Source of the DNA: an uncultured Bacilli bacterium
Lineage (GTDB): Bacteria; Bacillota_I; Bacilli_A; RF39; UBA660
Length of the DNA: 5,437 nucleotides
Assembly: GCA_944364705.1 (NCBI GenBank)
Contig: CALVWH010000039.1
Coordinates: 1 to 5,437 of the forward strand
Reading direction: 5' to 3'
The position numbers and the translations under genes are program-made. Positions 1 to 3,953 of the stretch are shown here, one piece after another. The notes beneath the pieces were generated by a model. It did not search any database and had not been told where the DNA came from. It saw only the letters and a list, made by a program, of their open reading frames with translations. Position 1 is the first letter of the stretch. Every line of letters starts with the position of its first letter.

Positions 1-230
1 AAGTGATTGTTGATGAAAATTCTCATTTAATGGGAGCCATTGGGATTGCCATTTTGGCCAAAAATAAAGAAAATAAAGTTTATGATTTAAATGTGAAAAA
101 TATTAAGTTTGAAACCAAAGGAAAAGAATGTATGGGATGTGCCAATCATTGTGATGTCGTTCACATCTTTAAAAATGGAAAGCACATTGATTCTTTTGGA
201 AATAAATGCCCGAAAGGAAGTAAAATATAA
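1..230 (+). CDS. Acyl-CoA dehydratase activase (BadF/BadG/BcrA/BcrD ATPase family), C-terminal end only
   Basis: Only the last 75 or so residues are in the window; the frame is open at the left edge and ends with TAA at 228-230. The visible part opens with VDENSHLMGAIGIAILAK, which matches the end of the ASKHA-fold ATPase domain in activators of 2-hydroxyacyl-CoA dehydratases (EHSHLMGAIGAA-like). It continues with a cysteine cluster: CMGCANHC, then GNKCPKG 18 residues later (CxxCxxxC-x18-C). In the long clostridial activases this cluster follows the second ATPase domain and precedes a DUF2229 region; here the protein stops right after the cluster. Family members use ATP to drive an electron into an iron-sulfur dehydratase in the cytoplasm; the visible cysteines could bind a cluster, which is inference. 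The DUF2229 part may be a separate gene outside the window or may be absent. The substrate cannot be judged from this fragment. Confidence 0.75.
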   Translation, partial: VIVDENSHLMGAIGIAILAKNKENKVYDLNVKNIKFETKGKECMGCANHCDVVHIFKNGKHIDSFGNKCPKGSKI

Positions 231-247
231 AAATTTTACTTTTTTTT
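218..247 (+). terminator. Intrinsic terminator overlapping the activase stop codon
   Basis: AGTAAAAT (219-226) pairs perfectly with ATTTTACT (233-240) around a 6-nt loop, and the stem can gain one A-U pair (218/241). A run of eight T (240-247) follows. The stem is AT-rich and so not very stable, but hairpin plus U-tract is the right geometry. The TAA stop (228-230) lies in the loop. Confidence 0.7.
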
Positions 248-263
248 AGTTTTCTGTTACAAT
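235..263 (+). promoter_or_regulatory. Predicted sigma-A promoter with extended -10 for the 284-949 gene
   Basis: TTTACT (235-240, four of six matches to the -35 consensus) is followed after 17 nt by TACAAT (258-263, five of six). TG sits at 255-256, giving an extended -10 (TGTTACAAT). Transcription would start near 270, leaving a leader of only about 14 nt that still contains the ribosome binding site. The -35 lies in the right arm of the preceding terminator, so the two elements are nested. Confidence 0.55.
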
Positions 264-283
264 AATCCCCAAGAAAGGAGCTT

Positions 284-949
284 ATGAGAAAATTTATGGA
301 GAAAATTCAAGCTTTTCCAATGAAAAACATTTATGATTCTTATCTTACAATGTATCTTCGTGATCGAAAAAATATTCAATTAAAAAATATCATTCTTCGA
401 AATTTTAAAGAAGAAGAATCTTTTTATCTTTATTTGTATCAATTACAAGATGTTTCTTTGATTTCGGATTTTTATCTTTATTTACCAAAAAAACTTCGCA
501 AAGATAAAAACTTTTTTCTAAGTCTTTATTCTTATGATGGATATTTAATGGAACAAAAAAGAAAAAATCCAGAAGTTTTATGGAATTTAAGTGCTAATTA
601 TTTAGTAAAATATATGGATCCTAGTTTATTACAAGATCCAGAGTTTTTACAAAACGTGATTGATTTAGATCCAACTGGATGCTTTTTAAAATATCCACCT
701 TATAAAAGTTATCATGAAGAAGTTGCAACGAAAATTCCTAATATTTCGAAAAGTTTAATTAAACATTTTCATTTTATGAAGGATCCCAAAGCAACGGAAA
801 AACAAATGGATATGTCAAAAGAAACGTTTGATGTTAATGTATTAAAACAAACCGTTCAATATCTTAAAATACATGCACAAGAAGAAAAAGATTTAATTCA
901 TGTTTTAGAAGAAATGGAAAAAACGTATCAAAAGAAAAAAAGCAAATAA
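284..949 (+). CDS. Uncharacterised 221-residue protein, possibly with DUF4116-like repeats
   Basis: I do not recognise this protein with certainty. It has no signal peptide or membrane segment, is rich in Lys, Tyr, Phe and Leu, and is probably cytoplasmic and mostly helical. Three short segments resemble one another: KDKNFFLSL (73-81), KNPEVLWNL (94-102) and QDPEFLQNV (117-125), spaced 21-23 residues apart. This recalls the DUF4116 pattern (R/K-x-D-x-E-x-V-L), a repeat of unknown function, but the match is by eye and weak. The C-terminal 40 residues (about 182-221) are charged, Glu/Lys-rich and likely form a long helix ending in a lysine tail. AAAGGAG (274-280) lies only 3 nt before the ATG, closer than usual; the next Met (codon 5, 296) would be 15 nt away, so the first ATG is preferred. 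It has its own promoter and terminator, so it appears monocistronic. Confidence 0.8.
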   Translation: MRKFMEKIQAFPMKNIYDSYLTMYLRDRKNIQLKNIILRNFKEEESFYLYLYQLQDVSLISDFYLYLPKKLRKDKNFFLSLYSYDGYLMEQKRKNPEVLWNLSANYLVKYMDPSLLQDPEFLQNVIDLDPTGCFLKYPPYKSYHEEVATKIPNISKSLIKHFHFMKDPKATEKQMDMSKETFDVNVLKQTVQYLKIHAQEEKDLIHVLEEMEKTYQKKKSK

Positions 950-985
950 GCCATTATTTTTTTAATACTTGGCTTTTTTGCTTTT
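938..985. terminator. Bidirectional terminator between convergent genes
   Basis: The 15-nt arm at 938-952 pairs with 971-985 at 14 of 15 positions, with one T-T mismatch (947/976). The 18-nt loop contains a small ATTA/TAAT inner pairing around a T run. T-rich arms give U-rich 3' ends on both strands: TTTTTTGCTTTT on plus, and GCTTTTTTTC on minus. It contains the stop codon of the plus gene (947-949) in its left arm and that of the minus gene (TAA, complement 954-956) in the loop, so one compact element ends both transcripts. Confidence 0.8.
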
Positions 986-1271
986 CTTGTTCATCAGTAA
1001 AGACAGAGTGTTTGATATCTAGATTCATAATCGCATCACAAATTTTATAATGATAGAAAGTAATAATTTTTGAAAAATCATTTTCTTTCATTGCTTCTAG
1101 TAAAGCTTCTTTGTATTTTTCTCTTTCACGAACTTCAATATATACTGGTGGAATTTGAATTCTTTTTAAAAGTAAATTTAATAAAGCACGAAACGTTCTT
1201 TTATTTCCATCTGCAAATGGTTGTACTTTAATTAATTCAACCGTTTGTTTTACAATATGATCATCATCCAA
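954..1271 (-). CDS. Fic-family protein, C-terminal half with degenerate Fic motif (second part of a split gene)
   Basis: This 105-residue frame carries the Fic signature: VQPFADGNKRTFR at residues 16-28, matching HxFxxGN(K/G)RxxR except that the first position is Gln17 (codon CAA, complement 1221-1223) instead of the catalytic His. The phosphate-binding loop DGNKR and the second Arg (R28) are kept. Fic proteins normally transfer AMP or another nucleotide-linked group to a target hydroxyl, using that His as general base, so the activity here may be lost or altered. The remainder, including a segment around YIEVREREKYKEALLEAM, is the usual helical Fic C-terminus. The frame begins at TTG (complement 1269-1271), 6 nt after a perfect AAGGAG, and overlaps the upstream half by 8 nt. 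With the 168-residue upstream half it would make one protein of about 271 residues. It may be separately translated, joined by frameshifting, or a broken gene or assembly error. Confidence 0.75.
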   Translation of the reverse strand: MDDDHIVKQTVELIKVQPFADGNKRTFRALLNLLLKRIQIPPVYIEVREREKYKEALLEAMKENDFSKIITFYHYKICDAIMNLDIKHSVFTDEQEKQKSQVLKK

Positions 1272-1284
1272 AAATATCTCCTTG
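1264..1284 (-). other. Frameshift junction of the Fic gene with an internal Shine-Dalgarno site
   Basis: Reading the minus strand, AAGGAG (complement 1278-1283) is followed by ATATTT, then TTGGATGATGAT. The upstream frame reads GAT ATT TTT GGA TGA and stops; the downstream frame reads TTG GAT GAT GAT. Moving from first to second needs a +1 shift, or one fewer T in the run of five. The Shine-Dalgarno sequence is ideally placed to start translation at TTG, and SD-like sites before a stop are also known to stimulate +1 frameshifting, as in prfB. The sequence alone does not decide among these. Confidence 0.6.
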
Positions 1285-1770
1285 ATTTAAAGGTAAGAAA
1301 ATTTGATCGGATACTGGAATTAACGAATTAAAATATTTCTTTGCTTCGTTTGCATCCATGACTTCAATACTAGTATTTAGCAAATAAGCCGTATCATCGC
1401 GAAGCTTTCCACCAAATTCTGGATAAGCACATTTAGAATATAATTTTTGATGAAGTAGCAAAGAGGTTACAAAAAGATTAAAATAATCTTTCGAAAAATC
1501 AAAAGTACAAATATAATCGTAGATTTCTCCAAGACCTAATTGTTCTTCCATAGTTACATTTCTTTCGACTCTAGCTTCATTGTAAATATAATTCCTTTTA
1601 TATTGATCAATTAATAAATGAAACTCAGGTTTTTTTACAAAATGATAATAGGTACGAATAATATTTTTTGGAATATTTCCTTCCACATCATATAAGTTAT
1701 TTTCTTCTTTTCGCCTTTGATATCCTTGGAAGGTTTGATGAATAAACGTACGAGCTTCCATATTTTCCAT
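1264..1770 (-). CDS. Fic-family protein, N-terminal half (first part of a split gene)
   Basis: This 168-residue frame supplies the part of a Fic fold that precedes the catalytic loop. LLLHQKLYS (104-112), then PEFGGKLRDDTAYL (117-130), fits the helix followed by the target-docking beta-hairpin flap (GGxxR). It ends at GDIFG-TGA, exactly where the next helix should lead into the Fic motif, and that helix and motif are in the overlapping downstream frame. Removing one T from the TTTTT at the junction joins the frames as GDILDDDHIV. Residues 62-78 (IYNEARVERNVTMEEQL) sit where class II Fic proteins carry an inhibitory SxxxE(G/N) helix; Glu69 could be the inhibitory Glu but Ser and Gly are not kept, so this is tentative. 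AAGGAG (complement 1778-1783) lies 7 nt before the ATG, and a strong promoter lies just upstream. It diverges from the 629-residue gene. Confidence 0.75.
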   Translation of the reverse strand: MENMEARTFIHQTFQGYQRRKEENNLYDVEGNIPKNIIRTYYHFVKKPEFHLLIDQYKRNYIYNEARVERNVTMEEQLGLGEIYDYICTFDFSKDYFNLFVTSLLLHQKLYSKCAYPEFGGKLRDDTAYLLNTSIEVMDANEAKKYFNSLIPVSDQIFLPLNQGDIFG

Positions 1771-1791
1771 AAGATCACTCCTTTTTGCTGT

Positions 1792-1819
1792 ATTATAAAG
1801 TTTTTTTAAAAAAAGTCAA
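1792..1819 (-). promoter_or_regulatory. Strong predicted sigma-A promoter for the Fic unit
   Basis: On the minus strand TTGACT (complement 1814-1819) and a perfect TATAAT (complement 1792-1797) are separated by 16 nt. Transcription would start near 1785, giving a leader of about 15 nt that includes the AAGGAG site. The spacer contains a T7A7 tract (1801-1814) that runs into the -35. I see no equally good promoter for the divergent plus-strand gene in the same 72-bp gap. Confidence 0.75.
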
Positions 1820-1842
1820 ATTAATAGAATAGGGGGAATATC

Positions 1843-3732
1843 ATGCAAGAAAAAATAAGTGTACTAGAAGATAGAATATCTTCAGAAGAGGATATTCTTA
1901 ATTTCTTAAGGGAAGTAGATAAAAGAAAATCTTTAGATATTCAAACGTTAACCGATTTCGCCAGAAAATTATCCTTTTCATCTATGAAAAAATTAGCACT
2001 CAATCCTTCCTTAAAAGAAGAATATGATTTAAAATATGTCATCTATCTTTTTTATAATCAAAAAGATCTTGTCGATATCTTAGAAAAAAATAATGAACTT
2101 TCTCTTTGGGAAGAAGAATTATATACTTTTTTCAAAAATAAAAAAATAGAAGTCATAGAAAAAGCGATTGAAAATGATACGTTTGTTTTTTTCTTATACG
2201 ATCGTTTCCTTTTAAAATTACTGTCTTCTCTTCCTTTAGAAAATAAAAGAAAATTAATAGAAAAAAAGGACCTTTCCATAAAAGCACTTGTTTATCTTTT
2301 AGGTACTATGCCATTTCCTTATATAAAAAAATATATAGAAAAGAAAGAAATTTATAACCGGTTATCCGTTGGAACTTTGGAGCAAATTCTTAGTTTTATT
2401 CAAGATGCTTCGAAAGAAGAATTGTTTTCTTTTTATACCTCTCCTTTGATTTTAAACAAAATTTCTGTTCCTTTTTTCTTATCAAAAACGCAAGCGTTTC
2501 AAGGAAAAAAAGTACCTAAAGAAGTTTTAGAAAGAATGGATAGTTTATCTTTAAAAACGCTCGTAAAAGATTATAATTTAAACGACATTTCCATCTTTTT
2601 AAAAGAATCTTCTTTTCCTTTTGAAAAAGCTGTTTTTTTCTTAGAATTACAAGCAGAAATACCAAAAGAAGAAAGAAAACTTGTTTTAAAAAAAATCTAT
2701 CCACAAGAAATGAAAAAATATCTTTTCGCAACCTTTGATCAAATTGTTCTTTTGACCAAAAAACAAATCTATCAAAAATTGATCCAAAAAAAAGAAATTG
2801 AAAATTTTTCTCTTTTTGTAAGAGATTTAATGATTTGTCCTTTTTTTCAAGAAAAAAAAGAAGAGATTTTACAAGTTTACTTTTCGGATGATGCTCTTTT
2901 TGAAAAAAAACCGAAAGAACTTTTTCTTTTTCTACTTTCTCTTGTTATTGAAGAAGAAATGACAAAAAAAGGAATTCCTTTTTCTTATGACTTTGTTTTA
3001 TTATCCGAGTATATTTGCGGAGAATATTATGAATCAACGGGAGAAAGACCAGAAGAAATTCTTCTTAGTACGGATTCGCTTTCTGATAACTTGTTCGATA
3101 ATTTATTTGTTTTTAATACGTTTTATCATGAATTGGAACATTTAAACCAAGACAGAAAAAAATTGCTGGATGAACCAGATTATCAAACACTGAAACAAGT
3201 TTTGGATAATTTATTAAGAAGTAAAATCACAACCTATTATAATGCTTATGGGGAAGGAAATTATGAAAGAACAAGTTTTGAAAGTGGAGCTCGCTGTAAA
3301 GCTTATATAAAAACATATGAACTATTGAAAAAATATAATCCCAAACAAGCAAAAGTATGGTATCAAGGAACAAAAAATCATTTTGTAAACGATTACCAAG
3401 ATTATAAAACGGTCAATCGTTTTGATAAGAAAGAAGAAGTATCGTTGTTTGAATGTTTTGAAAAATATTTTTCCGTTTATGATCGAATGGATTTACGAAG
3501 AACTTATCCCGTTTTATGTTACTTATACGACGAAAAAGGAGTTCGTTTTTCTAAAGAAAAAATTCTAAAGAAAATAGAACAATTAAAAATAGATTCTACC
3601 GAAGAAAAGAAAAAAGAACTTCTTTTTTATAAAAAATATTGTAAAGATTTAAAAAAAGAAGAAAAAATTATAGAAGCATATGATTCACCATATTCTGATT
3701 TTGATTTTGTTATGGTTATGAAAAAATATTAG
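1843..3732 (+). CDS. Uncharacterised 629-residue protein with HExxH zincin-like motif
   Basis: I do not recognise a named family. The C-terminal third holds FYHELEHLNQ, with His429, Glu430 and His433 forming the HExxH motif of zinc metallopeptidases. ESGARCKAY follows, with Glu480 placed 47 residues after His433, where gluzincins carry their third zinc ligand. If folded this way it would be a cytoplasmic zinc peptidase or a related non-proteolytic zincin; there is no signal peptide or membrane segment. Residues 1 to about 400 are Lys/Glu/Leu/Phe-rich with short amphipathic segments, suggesting a helical or solenoid region that could bind a partner or substrate; this is inference. The protein ends in a charged helix (about 565-615) and a hydrophobic tail, DFDFVMVMKKY. 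AGGGGG (1831-1836) lies 6 nt before the ATG and supports this start. The stop is TAG. The gene diverges from the Fic unit, but no functional link is shown. Confidence 0.8.
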   Translation: MQEKISVLEDRISSEEDILNFLREVDKRKSLDIQTLTDFARKLSFSSMKKLALNPSLKEEYDLKYVIYLFYNQKDLVDILEKNNELSLWEEELYTFFKNKKIEVIEKAIENDTFVFFLYDRFLLKLLSSLPLENKRKLIEKKDLSIKALVYLLGTMPFPYIKKYIEKKEIYNRLSVGTLEQILSFIQDASKEELFSFYTSPLILNKISVPFFLSKTQAFQGKKVPKEVLERMDSLSLKTLVKDYNLNDISIFLKESSFPFEKAVFFLELQAEIPKEERKLVLKKIYPQEMKKYLFATFDQIVLLTKKQIYQKLIQKKEIENFSLFVRDLMICPFFQEKKEEILQVYFSDDALFEKKPKELFLFLLSLVIEEEMTKKGIPFSYDFVLLSEYICGEYYESTGERPEEILLSTDSLSDNLFDNLFVFNTFYHELEHLNQDRKKLLDEPDYQTLKQVLDNLLRSKITTYYNAYGEGNYERTSFESGARCKAYIKTYELLKKYNPKQAKVWYQGTKNHFVNDYQDYKTVNRFDKKEEVSLFECFEKYFSVYDRMDLRRTYPVLCYLYDEKGVRFSKEKILKKIEQLKIDSTEEKKKELLFYKKYCKDLKKEEKIIEAYDSPYSDFDFVMVMKKY

Positions 3733-3756
3733 AGTTTTTATGAATGTAAACTAGAA

Positions 3757-3777
3757 AATTCATTTAGAAAATGAATT
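3757..3777. repeat. Perfect 21-bp dyad abutting a promoter -35 (operator candidate)
   Basis: AATTCATTT (3757-3765) and AAATGAATT (3769-3777) are perfect inverted repeats around AGA. The last two bases are also the first two of the TTGACA -35. There is no T-tract after it, so it is a poor intrinsic terminator for the upstream gene and a better candidate for a dimeric repressor or activator site. The repeat is seen directly; the role is inference. Confidence 0.5.
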
Positions 3778-3804
3778 GACAAAGAAAATAAAGTATAGTA
3801 GAAT
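3776..3804 (+). promoter_or_regulatory. Consensus sigma-A promoter for the prepilin-BspA gene
   Basis: A perfect TTGACA (3776-3781) is separated by 17 nt from TAGAAT (3799-3804, five of six matches). Transcription would start near 3811, giving an unusually long leader of about 143 nt before the ATG at 3954. No other promoter fits downstream: only 24 nt separate the leader terminator from the start codon. Confidence 0.75.
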
Positions 3805-3810
3805 GAAAAT

Positions 3811-3930
3811 GTAAAAAATAGAAGATGGAAATTGTTTTGGAATAGTGAAGTTTGAAGGATTTTTTTTGAGAAATAAGAATTTTGCTATTTGCAAAATAGG
3901 GAGGGGATTAAATACCCTCTCTTTTTTTTG
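3811..3930 (+). ncRNA. Structured leader or short terminated RNA upstream of the prepilin-BspA gene
   Basis: Transcripts from the upstream promoter would cross about 70 nt of A/G-rich sequence including a T8 run (3860-3867). Then comes a hairpin ATTTTGC/GCAAAAT (3879-3885 with 3891-3897, 5-nt loop), directly followed by an intrinsic terminator. A competing pairing CTATTT/AAATAG (3885-3890 with 3894-3899) would disrupt the first hairpin and take two bases from the base of the terminator stem. This layout suits attenuation or a small RNA of about 120 nt. I do not recognise a known riboswitch class; it lacks the conserved GEMM (c-di-GMP-I) core I would expect. The start is approximate. Confidence 0.45.
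3898..3929 (+). terminator. Intrinsic terminator inside the leader of the prepilin-BspA gene
   Basis: AGGGAGGG (3898-3905) pairs with CCCTCTCT (3915-3922) over 8 bp with one G-U, around a 9-nt loop, followed by eight T (3922-3929). It is the most GC-rich stem in the window and a textbook terminator. Because it lies between a consensus promoter and the ribosome binding site, expression of the gene should depend on read-through. Confidence 0.85.
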
Positions 3931-3953
3931 GTGAAATAAAGGAGTGTTGAAGA

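Noticed and set aside
1264..1770. Use of the Mycoplasma code (TGA as Trp) to read through the end of the first Fic half
   Set aside because: Reading TGA as Trp does not reach the Fic motif frame and meets TAA soon after; Trp is encoded by TGG throughout the window.
1825..1830. TAGAAT as a plus-strand -10 for the 629-residue gene
   Set aside because: No -35 is found at a suitable distance, and transcription would start at about 1837, after the AGGGGG ribosome binding site.
2058..2279. Open minus-strand frame of 73 codons inside the 629-residue gene
   Set aside because: It is antisense to a long gene with a good start site, its product is low-complexity Ser/Phe/Lys as expected from the complement of AT-rich coding DNA, and no ribosome binding site is evident.
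2516..2731. Open minus-strand frame of 71 codons with a hydrophobic Phe/Leu stretch
   Set aside because: It is the complement of Lys/Glu codons in the zincin-like gene, which yields Phe/Leu runs by chance; it has no supporting signals.
3845..3934. GTG-initiated 29-codon frame running through the leader terminator, as a possible leader peptide
   Set aside because: There is no Shine-Dalgarno sequence before the GTG, the start overlaps the stop of a 6-codon frame (3825-3845) that also lacks one, and the product shows no regulatory codon run.
3733..3953. A known riboswitch (GEMM c-di-GMP-I or preQ1) controlling the pilin-like gene
   Set aside because: The conserved cores of these classes that I know are not visible in the leader; only the terminator is typical.
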